Source: Plasmopara viticola (lineage: Eukaryota; Oomycota; Peronosporomycetes; Peronosporales; Peronosporaceae). Taken from it: DNA of 64,000 bases. The stretch is taken from contig MBPM02000120.1 in the NCBI GenBank assembly GCA_001695595.3, forward strand, positions 62,001 to 126,000, written 5' to 3'. Made by a program: the position numbers and the translations under genes. The notes beneath the pieces were generated by a model. It did no database searches. It was not told the DNA's origin and saw nothing but the letters and a program-made list of their open reading frames with translations. Positions 20,457-30,594 of the stretch are shown here, piece after piece (position 1 is the stretch's first letter; the number at the start of each line of letters is the position of its first letter).

Positions 20457-21711
20457 AAGGGTGTTCTCACTTCGGTTTGGCACATTCCTAAACTTTCGCG
20501 CAATTTATTCTCCGTTGGACGCTTTACAAAGGATGTTGGTCCTGTTACGTTTGAGCGCGACGGCTGCTTTGCTGAAGCAAAAGGTCTTCGCTAGAAGTTG
20601 GGCGCTCGTGAAAGAAAAGGGCTGTTTAAGCTCTGCATGAAGCCAATTATTGTGGACGAGGCCAATTTGCATAGCTCGTTGGGATGCCATGGGGACACCA
20701 CGTCGTACCTCTGGCACCTTCGACTAGGTCACATTGGTCACGATGGTCTTTTCACAATTGTTTCAAAAGGCTGTGGAGCAGGTATTGACCTGAAGTTTGT
20801 TAACAAGTGGGAACTGTGTAAAGGGTGCGCTCTTGGCATACAGACACGGGTAAGCTTCATGAAGTCGTCTCCAAATCGGGCGACAAAAGTTCTTGAAGTC
20901 ATTCACAGCGATGTGTGTGGACCTATGCAGACGGAAAGGTTCAGTGGTAAACGATCCAAGTTTGATGCTCGTTCGGCTAGGTGCCGTTTTCTTGGCTATT
21001 CGGAACATGAAAAACGTACAGGTTTGAAGAAGTTGCTAGCGGTCGCGTTCTGATAAGTCGGGACGCAAAAATCATGGAGATACTTTTGACGACAAGATTT
21101 TAAGTATCAAGTCATCAGAAGCTGTATTTGACAATACCGATACCATTAATTTCGACCGCTCGGAAAACGAAAACGCAATGCATGATGAAGACATGGAGCC
21201 TAAAGGCAAGCAGCACTCTCAAACGCAGCCTATCGTGGATTTGGATTTTGAGCCTGGTAGTAAACGACACCAGCAAAACCAATCACTAGAAAGAGCGGCG
21301 CAAGTTCCAACAACAAAGAGGCCATGTCGCTAGCAATCGCTGGAGGAAATGTCTGCAACGGCCCAAGATTTCGAAGCGACCTTTGTTGTGGATGCAGTGA
21401 GAGAAATGCCGACAACCTTCAAGTCGGCAATGGAATCCAGCAACGCGGCTAAGTGGAAAGAGGCGTGTGATGCTGAAGTGAATTCTCTTTGCAAGAACAA
21501 GACATGGGATTTGGTACCGCTGCCAAAAGGTCGTAAGGCTATCGGCTGTAGATGGGTTTCCTGGATCAAGGAGAACCAAGCTGGAGAAATCGAGCGGCTT
21601 AAGCCACGACTCGTGGCCAAAGGCTTTTCTCAAAAGTATGGTGTCGACTACGAAGAGACTTTTGCACCAGTGGCCAAGTTTACATCGATCGGGATTTAAC
21701 TAAGTCTGTCG
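20457..21711 (+). pseudogene. pol: Element H protease end, deleted integrase, RT start
   Basis: Begins KGVLTSVWHIPKLSRNLFSV, the region after the protease. A TAG at 20592-20594 replaces Trp. The integrase zinc domain follows (SYLWHLRLGHIGHDGL, CKGCALGIQTR) with the first catalytic Asp (IHSDVCGPM). At about 20952 FSGKR runs directly into SKFDARSARCRFLGYSEHEK: the rest of the integrase core, with the second Asp and the Glu, is deleted. A frameshift follows. RT begins at 21349 (SATAQDFEATF, AIGCRWVSWIKENQ, FAPVAKFTSI) and stops at 21697, near the insertion of I. Confidence 0.85.
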
Positions 21712-21856
21712 AATTGAAAAAGTTACTTGGGCACTAGTTTGCAAAATGCAAAAGTAAATATATTTATAAGTGCTACGTTTAAGTAGTCATCAACTGATTG
21801 CAGATACCAATACTTACCGATATGTAGTTGCTGGTCGAGACGTCGATTCTCCAACA
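21712..21856 (-). repeat. 3' LTR of element I (145 bp, short form)
   Basis: Pairs with 30450-30594. By eye 13 of 145 positions differ, mostly transitions. It lacks the 22-bp motif and the GGCTTAGATAAA block of longer clade-1 LTRs, as if the upstream region had been deleted. PPT CTCCCACTC (plus) follows at 21857-21865. Confidence 0.85.
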
Positions 21857-22009
21857 CTCCCACTCGACTCGTCAGCACTTGGCGATTTGATGCCCAACTT
21901 GTTCCGGAGATTTTGAAAGTGCACAGCGCTGATTAGCTTGGTCATCATGTCGGCTATCATGTCTTTTGTTCAGCAATACTGCAACACCACTTGGCCATCT
22001 TCTACCTTT
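21857..22009 (-). pseudogene. pol: Element I RNase H C-terminus
   Basis: Minus-strand end of RNase H: KVEDGQVVLQYC, then the [24 protein letters not shown] tail to the PPT. Separated from the upstream part by element J at the [11 protein letters not shown] junction. Confidence 0.8.
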
Positions 22010-22298
22010 TGTTAAGGGTAACCGGTTTTGAGGTACAATGTACCAGTTGCACCCATTAACTGGTTAGCCCGAACCGGTCCAATACGATCGCACGTTATTT
22101 AGACGAGCAGGATGATTGCACGAGTAAGGAATGATTGTGATTAGACGAAGTAAATGATAGGAAGAGCTAGTGCATGTCTCATCAGCTAGAACTAACATTA
22201 ACTGAATCACTTTCGAATCTTTCATCAACAGCTCAAGTGCCTTCTTCGCTCTTCCCCGCAAGCTTCGCATCCCACTCCTTCGCTTCAAAAATCCAACA
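22010..22298 (+). repeat. 5' LTR of element J (289 bp)
   Basis: TGTTAAGGGTAACCGG to AAAATCCAACA, ending directly at the PBS. Contains GTCCAATACGATCGCACG, shared with the G and (diverged) B/K LTRs. Confidence 0.92.
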
Positions 22299-22311
22299 GG
22301 TTATGAGCCCA
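22299..22311 (+). other. Primer-binding site of J overlapping Gag start
   Basis: GGTTATGAGCCCA on the plus strand with ATG at 22303. No base separates LTR and PBS. Confidence 0.83.
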
Positions 22312-24168
22312 ACTATCATGTTCACTGCGCAAGACGTTTCAACCAAAGTCTCCATCGACAAATTCAACGGAGACAACTACGTGACGTGGAGCCGCTACAT
22401 GCGTGGCGTGTTCCTGACTAAGTCAACGTGGCATGTGGTGAATTGCCAGACGACTGCTTCCTTCACCGACTCTCGTGCCAAGGATGAGTACGTCAAGCTC
22501 AACAACATCGCCTTCGGACTTATGCTGCTCCACATGAACGCGGATTATCATCTTGTTGTCGATGACTGCGAGGAAGCATGGGTCGCATGGGTGCGTGTGA
22601 AGACACTTTACGGTGGATCCCAGAAGGCTGGTCGCATCTATACCAAGCGACAGCTCTTCAGCATGGAGATGTCGGAAGGCAGCAATGTGCTACAACCTTG
22701 CAACGAGGTCCTCAACATCAGCGCCAAGCTCAGCAGCATCGGCGCCAAGATGGAGGACGAAGACGTGGCGATCTGCTTGCTGCGCAGTCTCCCCAAGAGC
22801 TACGAGAACGTGGTGTTGAACCTGGAGATGAGCACTGCGGAGCTGAGAACGCAAGACGTTGTCAAGGTGCTCACGAACGAGCATATCAAGCGGCAGGGCG
22901 AGAAGACTCTGGCGATCAAGACTGAAGACGCGGCACGTGCGTTCAGCACTGATCGGGAGCCTCGCCAGTGCACGTACTGCGGAGAATTGGGGCACTCGGC
23001 TGAGCGGTGCTGGACCAAGCAGAAGGACGAGAATCGAGGCCCTAAGCGCGGCGGCAACAACCGTGGACGCGTGGCCAACAATGTCCAGTGGCGTAACGAC
23101 TACAATGACTACGACGATCGAGTCGCCTTCGCAGTCTCGCTGGAATGCGGCATGTCAACGACTAGCAACGCATCGGGACTCTGGGCCATTGATAGTGGTA
23201 CCACGCACCACATATGCAACGACAAGACCAAGTTCGCCGTGCTACATGAAGACCACGAAGGCGAATTGTCTGTTGCCGACGGTAACAAGGCTGAAATCAA
23301 GGGCGTAGGGACCATCATCAAACGGGTAATTCTACCCAATGGCAACGAGCGTGAAATCGAAATAAAGGATGCGCTATACGTGTCAAGCATAAGCAAGAAT
23401 CTGCTGTCGACTCGGCAGATCAACAAGAGTGGCCAGTTTCAGGTTGTATTTGACGGGCCCAAGATGCACGTTGCTCGCAAGAAGTCCAAGCAAGTTGTTG
23501 CGACTGCGGATCTCATCAACGGACTCTACTGGCTTCGAACGCCGCAACGCTGTGCCAATGCAGTCGTGCAAGGTAGCGGTGAAGACTTGCACGCTCGCAT
23601 GGGTCATGCTCCGGTTGATGTTCCTCGCAAAATGATCAACAGCGACATGATTAAGGACGCCAAGCCACCCTTTAAATCACCTGGTCTGTGCCGAGGATGC
23701 CAACAAGGGAAGATGGTCCAAAAACCATTCCCGAGCAATCCAAGCAAGCCTAAGTATGCCCCGTTTGAGTTTCTACACTTCGACAACTGCGGTCCAATGG
23801 AGCACGAGTCGCTTGGTGGCAGCAGATATTTGCTGATCATCACGGACGAGGCAAGTGGGTGTATGGCTGGATTCTGTTTGCGCGCCAAGTCGGAAAGTGA
23901 AGACGGTCTGCGCAAGTACATTCTCAAGGTTGAAAAACAGTTCAGTGCCAAGGTCAAATTTGTGCGTCATGACGGGGCCAAGGAGTTTGCAACCAACTCC
24001 CTATTGAATTTCTACGACGAACATGGCATCGAGATGCAGCCCACAGTCCGCTACGCGCACCAGACAGACGGCACTGCGGAGCGAGACAACCGAACTATCG
24101 TTACGATGGTCGCACCATGTTACATCACGCTGGTTTGGACAAAACGTTTTGGGCTGAAGCGGCAATGA
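22303..24168 (+). pseudogene. gag-pol: Element J Gag, protease and integrase (621 codons from PBS ATG)
   Basis: Best-preserved clade-2 frame; the same frame is open up to 22174 in the LTR. Numbering from 22303: Gag [20 protein letters not shown] at about 20-39; zinc knuckle C223, C226, H231, C236; protease D297-S-G-T; integrase zinc H430, H435, C463, C466; catalytic D494, D557, E593 with DD35E spacing. One base is missing near 24106 compared with G (ACGATGGTC versus ACGATCGGTC), which ends the frame in nonsense residues. I prefer the PBS ATG because all sister elements share M-S-P there. Confidence 0.9.
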
Positions 24169-25330
24169 CAGCGATCTACATTAAGAATCGACTACCGTCT
24201 CTAAAAGTTCCCTCCAAAACGCCTTACGAAATTGTGTACAAGACCAACTGAGTGTCAAACACATGCGAGTATTTGGGTGCAAGGCCTTCATCCTAACACC
24301 AGGAGAAAAACGACTCAAGTGGGACGCTAAGGCTCGTGAGGGAATTTTCATCGGCTACGAGGAACGTTCTAAGGCATACCGCGTCTTTGACATCGAAGCA
24401 GGGAAGGTGGTGATCAGTTGCGACGTCAACTTCGACGAATCAAGCTTCGGTAGCTTTGCGGAACGCTCAGACGATGACGACCATGATTCGCTGTTCGACT
24501 TCGACTCCCTCGATATCGACGACTCGGGACCAACGGAGTTCAAACACACAGGAAAGCACAAGCCCAAACACACAGGAAAGCGCAAGCCCAACCACTCAAG
24601 CTCGCGTAATAGGATCTCAAATACGCGCTCAACGAGTCAAAACATCGGTTTGGAAGAAGCAAGTGCCCCCGAAGATCCCGTTCAGCCTCAAGCTAAACGC
24701 CGACCAGGCATGCTTACTATGGTGGATGAAGAGGAAAAAAACGGCCAAGTTCACGAAGACGGCACGTCTCCAGCGGATGGATCATGGCGAGCAAGCGCCA
24801 ACGCTGTGGAAATTACTGACCTTTCCGAGCCAACGACATATCAAGACGCAGTTAATGGACCGGAACAGGTGCACTGGCGCAAAGCCATTCAAGGCGAGCT
24901 TGAGTCGATGCGACTTCGTGGAGTATTTCGAGCGGCAAAACTACCGAATGGACAACGTGCCATCATTGGAACCAATTGGGTATTCAAGATCAAGCGCAAA
25001 GCTGATGGATCGATTGAGAAGTATAAAGCGCGCCTAGTTGCGAAGGGGTTCAAGCAAAAGTACGGCATCGACTACACGGAGACATTCTCGCCTGTTATCA
25101 AGTATGCAACCTTACGAATGATCATTGCGATTGCCAAGTACTTCGACTGGCCTCTCGACCAACTGGATGTGGAGACGGCATTTTTGTACGGCGTCATGAA
25201 GGAGCAAGTATTTGCGCAACGCCAGAAGGAGTTGAGCTCGATGATGACTTCGACTGTCTCGAGCTGGTTAAGGATATCTATGGACTCAAGCAAGCCTCGC
25301 GAGTTTGGAACGAGACCTTCCACAAGTTAA
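24169..25330 (+). pseudogene. pol: Element J integrase tail, linker and RT N-terminus
   Basis: After a small indel near 24246 the frame 24263-25330 reads RVFGCKAFILTPGEKRLKW and GYEERSKAYRVFDIEAGK. The acidic linker here has a short internal duplication (two HTGK-KPKHTGK units at about 24540-24590) absent from G. RT then follows: IIGTNWVFKIKRKADGS, IDYTETFSPVIKYATLRM, LDVETAFLYGVMKEQVF. A one-T loss near 25210 then shifts the frame. Confidence 0.87.
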
Positions 25331-25888
25331 AGTGCTCCATCGGCTTCCAAGTCGCGGCTTTCGATCCCTGCCTGTACATCAAGATTTTGGATGTCCACTG
25401 CGTACTGCTTCTGGCTTACGTCGACGATGTACTCGTCACAGGAAGCTCGACCGACCTTATCGGGCGCACCAAGAATGACTTGAAGACGCACTTCGAGATG
25501 ACGGACAGCGGTGAATGCGTCTTCGTCCTGGGTATGGAGCTGGTGAAAAGCCCTGACGGCAGTGTGACAGTGTGCCAGCGGCGCTACATCGAAGACATAC
25601 TTAAGCGCTTCGGCATGCACGACAGCAAGCCCGTTGTAAGCCCGGCGGATCCAAGCACTCGACTCGTACCAAGTGACAGGCCGACAGCAACAAGCATTCC
25701 GTTCCGTGAAGCAATCGGTGCACTTATGCATCTAATGATAGCAACTCGCCCGGATATCGCCTTTGCCGTTGGATATGCGTCGCGGTTTATGAAAACCCTC
25801 GAGACGAGCATTGGACTGCAGTCAAGAGAATTCCTTGCTACCTCCAAGGAACCAAGTCGCATGACTCTGTTTTAAGCCCGGAAACAAA
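25331..25888 (+). pseudogene. pol: Element J RT C-terminal half
   Basis: Reads CSIGFQVAAFDPCLYIK, LAYVDDVLVTGSSTD with the active site, TDSGECVFVLGMELVKSPDG, RRYIEDILKRFGMHDSK and RPDIAFAVGYASRFMKTLE. The same one-base loss as in G then shifts LETRDEHW-type sequence into LETSIGLQSREF. A second one-base loss near 25865 follows. Confidence 0.87.
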
Positions 25889-26377
25889 GTGGACTTCCGC
25901 GCTTACTCGGACGCGGACTGGGCAGGCGACCGCACGGACCGCAAGTCGACTTCGGGCTACGCGTTCATATTGATGAACGCACCTATCAGTTGGGGAAGCA
26001 AGAAGCAGTCAAGTGTGTCCCTCTCTACCAGCGAAGCAGAGTACATCGCTTTGAGTCTGGCTATACAAGAAGGCAAGTGGATCCATCATCTCCTGCACGA
26101 GATCTTGACGGCTGCGAATGAGACCACGCCGGAACTCATAATCTTTGAGGACAATCAGTCATGCATCAAGATGACGAAGAATCCAGTGAGCCATGGACGT
26201 GCCAAGCACATCGACATCAAATACCATCACATCCGTGATGAAGTCAAACGCGGTGAAGTCAAGCTGGAGTACTGCGAGACAGCCATCATGCTCGCGGACA
26301 TCATGACCAAGGCTCTTCCAGGACCACGTCACAAGGACATAACGACAGCTCTCGGCATCCACGCGTGTTCGCATTGA
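25889..26377 (+). pseudogene. pol: Element J RNase H, open
   Basis: Complete RNase H in one frame, 162 codons: [20 protein letters not shown] (first catalytic Asp), SVSLSTSEAEYIALSLAIQE (Glu), IFEDNQSCIKMTKNP (Asp), AKHIDIKYHHIRDEVKRGE (His-Asp), then ADIMTKALPGPRHKD and GIHACSH stop. The catalytic set looks intact, but the frame is disconnected from RT upstream. Confidence 0.89.
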
Positions 26378-26384
26378 GGGGGCG
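26374..26384 (+). other. Polypurine tract of J
   Basis: TTGAGGGGGCG, overlapping the pol stop codon and touching the 3' LTR. Confidence 0.78.
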
Positions 26385-26676
26385 TGTTAAGGGTAACCGG
26401 TTTATGGTACAATGTACCAGTTGCACCCATTAACCGGTTAGCCCGAACCGGTCCAATACGATCGCACGTTGATTAGACGAGCAGGATGATTGGACGAGTA
26501 AGGAATGATTGTGATTAGACGAACTAAATGATAGGAAGAGCTAGTGCATGTCTCATCAGCTAGAACTATCATTAAATGAATCACTTTCGAATCTTCCTTC
26601 AACAGCTAAAGTGCCTTCTTCGCTCTTCGCTCTTCGCAAGCTTTGCTCCCCACTCTTTCGCTTCAGAAATCCAACA
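26385..26676 (+). repeat. 3' LTR of element J (292 bp)
   Basis: Pairs with 22010-22298. Differs by scattered substitutions and an extra CGCTCTT repeat unit near the end. The TSD CCTTT follows. Confidence 0.92.
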
Positions 26677-26681
26677 CCTTT

Positions 26682-27325
26682 TCACGAATAAAATGATAAC
26701 GAATGTCGATGTGCTCGGTGCGCTTGTGAAATTCCGGGTTCTTGGCCAATGCGCTTCATTTGTTGTCAACTCACCCAATTCGCACGAGAAAGCCTTTAGC
26801 CATATAGCCTCTTGTGTTGCCTCCGACAACGCCATGTATTCAGCTTCAGTAGATGACAGCGCCACCGTACGCTGCTTCTTGCTTCTCCAGCTGATGCATC
26901 CGTCGTTCATCATAAACGCATAGCCGCTCGTGCTTCTTCTTGCTGCAATATCTCCAGCCCAATCTGCTTTCGTGAAATCTCGAAGTCCATCATCGCAGCC
27001 CGGTTGGAATTCAATACCATGTGTCCTTGTCCCTTTACCTGAAGACCCGCTTGAGCGCTTGCCAATGAGTAGGACATGGATCTGCCGCAAATTGGCTGAG
27101 TACTCCCACTGCTGCCGCGAAGTCTGGTCGAGTAGATACCATGAGATACATGATGCACCCTACTGCATTTCGATAGGGGACTCCAGCCATGGTCACATCG
27201 TGCTTACAGCCGTGTCACTTGCAAACTTATTCTGTCGCATCGAAATAGCTCCACTTGTCCTGTCTTGCTCAATTTCAATTCCGAGGAAAAACTCGAGCTG
27301 GCCCATATCAGTCATCTCGAATCGA
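26682..27325 (-). pseudogene. pol: Element I RNase H and RT connection, degraded
   Basis: Readable pieces: [16 protein letters not shown] end next to [50 protein letters not shown] and, in another frame, [21 protein letters not shown] deletion fuses GELTTNEA to the HWPRTRNF frame. It removes the IKIFEDNQGS block with a catalytic Asp. Several frameshifts. Confidence 0.82.
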
Positions 27326-28159
27326 TCACTGAATGCTTGCTTGGTATCTTGAAGAAAAATTGACACTGCTGCTTGCGAGCACTAAATCATCAACGTAAAG
27401 AGCCACAAAGATCACTGCTTGGTCGTTTCGCATCAAGTAAATGCAGTGGTCTGACTCACACTTCTTGAACCCAAGCTTAAGCATGAACTCGTCGATGGTC
27501 TTGTTCCACATGCGAGGTGACTGTTTCAGGCCGTATAGTGACCGCTTGAGCTTGCGAACAAAATTCGGGTGCTCTTGATTCACAAAGCCGTCCGGTTGCT
27601 CCATGTATATGTCTTCATCCAACAGTCCGTTGAGGAATGCTGTGTTGACGTCCATTTGATGCAGTGTAAGGCTGCATTTGGCAGCAAGACTAAGCAGGAT
27701 CCGAATCGATGTAAACTTCGCCACCGGTGCAAACGTTTCATCATAGTCAATGCCGTACTTCTGTGAGAAGCTTTTAGCAACAAGACGAGCTTTGAACCTT
27801 TTAACTTCCCCATCTTGATTCTCTTTCACACGAAAAACCCATCTGCATCCAATTGCCTTGCGTCCTTTTGGCAATGGCACAATCTCCCAAGTTTGATTCT
27901 TATGCAGGAAATTTACCTCCGAGTCACAGGCTTCCTTCCACTTGACCGCGTCACTGGATTCCATAGCCGACTTGAATGAAGTCGGTATTTCTCCCACTAG
28001 ATCCATGACGTAGGCCGCCTCAACATTGAAGCAGTCTTTTGCTGCTGCCGACATTCCTTCAAGTCCACGACCTTTGCTGAGGGTTGTATGCCGCTTAATT
28101 CTTGGAATTTTTGCTGCTTTCTCGAGCGATTCATTTCGTTGGTGACGTTTCCTGCCCAC
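27326..28159 (-). pseudogene. pol: Element I reverse transcriptase (277-codon frame)
   Basis: Open from the linker (GRKRHQRNESLEKAAKIPR) through KAIGCRWVFRVKENQDGE, GIDYDETFAPVAKFTSIR, LHQMDVNTAFLNGLLDEDIY and KRSLYGLKQSPRMWNKTIDE to FVALYVDDLVLASS, then a frameshift. Polymerase motifs through YVDD are intact. Confidence 0.87.
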
Positions 28160-28675
28160 CTCAATGTCAACATCGAAAGAAGTTGCCTCTTCTTCTTGTG
28201 ATTCTTCATCAGTTTCTTCGACATCTTCGATGACAAACCCTTCATTGCAGTGATCACGCTACACAGTATCAAATACCAATTCCATAAACTTGGCATCGCG
28301 ACTGACTAGCACACGACGAGTTTGTAGTTCCTCAAAACGATACGCTTTTTCATGCTCGGAATAACCGATAAAGTGGCAGCGTACCGACTTTGCATCAAGT
28401 TTGGTGCGTTTTTCTTTGGGAACCGTGACAAATGCGTGGCAACCAAACACCTTAAGGTTTGCCAGCAATGACTTTTTACCGGTCCAAATTTGGTGATGTG
28501 ACTTGTCGTGAGAAATAGCGCGTGTAGGACAACGATTTCATAGAAATGCAGCGGTCATAACTGCTTCGCCCCAGTAAACTTTTGGTAATCCAGCGTGTTC
28601 CATCATGCACCTCGCGCACTCAACCAACGTTCGATTCGTGCGCTCAGCCACTCCATTCAGTGAGCGGCTCCCCGG
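28160..28675 (-). pseudogene. pol: Element I integrase end and linker
   Basis: The frame at 28259-28468 reads LANLKVFGCHAFVTVPKEKR, VRCHFIGYSEHEKAYRFEE and VLVSRDAKFMELVFDTV, with a TAG near 28259. Further upstream, NGVAER-like sequence with the catalytic Glu is out of frame after a short deletion near 28670 that removed about ten codons (the PPYTPQ region). Confidence 0.8.
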
Positions 28676-30445
28676 TCACTGCAAAACTTGGCCATTCTGT
28701 GCGATGAATTCTCCACCATTGTAACTGCGAATCGACTTGACTCGATTTCCGGTCTGCGTTTCAGCAAGCGCGACATATTCAGCAAACTTGGTAGCAACTT
28801 CGGATTTGTTGCGCAGCAAGTATACCATGAAAAAGTGTGAGTTGTCATGAATAAATGTGACGAAATGCCGCTTTCCACTAAAAATAGGCGTCTGCATGGG
28901 GCCACAAACATCGCTATGAATGACTATCAACACTTGTTTCGCACGGTTTGGCGATGACTTGATGTAGCTTGTACGAGTTTGTTTGCCAAGCGAGCATCCG
29001 TCACACGCCTCCCACTGCTTAACAGACGCAATGTCAATACCAGTTCCATACCTCTTCTCAACAATGGCATCCAATCCACTAAAGCCTATGTGACCAAGTC
29101 GAAGGCGCCAAAGGTACAGATTGGTGTCCCCATGGCATCCCAACGAAGTTGTCACATTTGCCATCTCAGCTGAAATCGGTGTCATGCAGAGCTTGAACAA
29201 ACCTTTTCCTTCGCGAGCACCAAGCTGCCATCGCAAACCTTTTGCATTTGCAAAGCAACCATCTCGCTTAAAGGTAACTGGTCCGACATCCTTCATAAAA
29301 CGGCTCACTGAAAACAAAGTTTGCAGTAGTTTCGGAATGTGCCACACACTTGTAAGTACACCTTTCTTGATTCCACATGGTGTTTGCATTGACATAACTA
29401 TGTCACCCGTTCCAACCGCTTGAACAACACCGTCATCAGCAAGGTGTACCTCCACCGGAGACATGGCCGTGTAGTTGATCATATACTCTTTCGAGTACGT
29501 CATATGCTGAGTAGCACCCGAGTCTACCAGCCAAACACTGCTTGACTTGGTAGCACTTGTGTCACCACCCACCGAAAATAAAAAGTCGCTAGAAACATCT
29601 CCAACTTGTGCGACATTCGCACGCTGTGGCCTTTGCCGCTCCGCATCACCACGAATTCGCGCGGGACACTTGGCAATCCAATGACCTTGTTCCCCACAGT
29701 AATGACAAGACCCACTTGTCTTTGCCTGCACAAAACGTCCTTTGCGCTTGTTGTTACCATTAGCCATGAATGCTTGCCCTTGGTTGTGCGCGGCTCCATC
29801 GATACCGCCACCCTGTTCCTTGCGCTTCATGTCTTCATGTGGTACCCGAGACGTCACGAGCTCCCACGTCAATGAATCAGCACGTGACTCTAGTGCCGTG
29901 ATGATAAATTGGCACGATTCACTCAAACTACTCAGAAGCGTGATAACCAAGTCGTCATCGCTAACCGGAGCCCCGATCGCATCAAGCTGCTCCGCTAATG
30001 TTTTCAACTTGTTAATGTGCTGAAGCACATCATCACCTTCATCCATTGTTGCTGTCAGGAAACGTCGACGAAGGAAGAGTCGATTGGCGAGGCTCTTCTT
30101 CTCGAAATGTCCTTCGAGCCTTGACCATGCATTATGCGCGCCAGTCGCAGAACGAACCAGTGGCAGCTGCGAATCTTCCATCGTGAGACAGATGATCGCA
30201 AGCGCCTTGCGTGACTTCCTCTTATAGGTTCCTTGGTCCAGCGAAGTGACGCATTGCTCCAACTTAATCTCGCCACTTGCCACGTCCCACAGATCTTTCA
30301 CCTCCAACACCATCTGCATCTTGAATTTCCAGTTGTGGAAGTTGGTGCCGTCGAACTTGTTAATCCGGCTTGGCGTAGACGCGTCCATGGTGGCGAAGGC
30401 AGAGTTAGGGGGCCGGAAGGCAGAGTCGGCAGGGCTTGGGCTCAT
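28676..30445 (-). pseudogene. gag-pol: Element I Gag, protease and mutated integrase (590 codons)
   Basis: From the PBS ATG at 30445 (MSPSPADSAF) the frame is open to 28676. Gag reads INKFDGTNFHNWKFKMQMVL. Knuckle CHYCGEQGHWIAKC and protease WLVDSGATQHM are intact. In the integrase the first zinc His is Arg (YLWRLRLGHIG instead of LWHLRLGH). The second catalytic Asp is Tyr (IRSYNGGEF instead of RSDNGGEY). The first Asp (IHSDVCGPM) is kept. So the longest clade-1 frame in the window encodes an integrase that should be dead. Confidence 0.89.
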
Positions 30446-30449
30446 TACC
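30437..30449 (-). other. Primer-binding site of I, one change
   Basis: Minus strand GGTAATGAGCCCA: one T-to-A change from the consensus GGTTATGAGCCCA. The Gag ATG is kept. Confidence 0.75.
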
Positions 30450-30594
30450 AATCGAAAAAGTCACTTGGGCACTAGTTAGCAAAATGCAAAAGTAAATATA
30501 TTTATAAGTGCTACCTCTAGGTAGTCATCAACTGATTGCAGATACCGGTACTTACCGATATGTAGTTGCTAATCGAGGCGTCGATTCCCCCACA
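30450..30594 (-). repeat. 5' LTR of element I (145 bp, short form)
   Basis: Same length and boundaries as 21712-21856. Inner end AATCGAAAAAG (plus) instead of the TG start seen in other LTRs. Confidence 0.85.

Larger units (their letters stand above)
22010..26676 (+). mobile_element. Copia element J (clade 2) with both LTRs
   Basis: Inserted in I's RNase H. Perfect target-site duplication CCTTT at 22005-22009 and 26677-26681. It is the most complete element here: LTRs, PBS, PPT and every domain are present. It is broken by about four single- or few-base frameshifts and no large deletion. It is close kin to G in inverted orientation. Confidence 0.94.
21712..30594 (-). mobile_element. Copia element I (clade 1), split by J
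   Basis: Blocks 21712-22009 (3' LTR and pol end) and 26682-30594 (rest and 5' LTR). Both LTRs are 145 bp, about half the length of other clade-1 LTRs. The target-site duplication is TGTCG (21707-21711) versus TGTCC (30595-30599), four of five matching. H's RT continues across it (LSL before, SDKYNLTLHQMD after). Confidence 0.88.

Noticed and set aside
22174..22302. Extended Gag N-terminus from ATG codons inside the LTRs of J and G
   Set aside because: The frame is open but lies in the LTR and is not conserved between clades. The PBS ATG (M-S-P) is shared by all elements.
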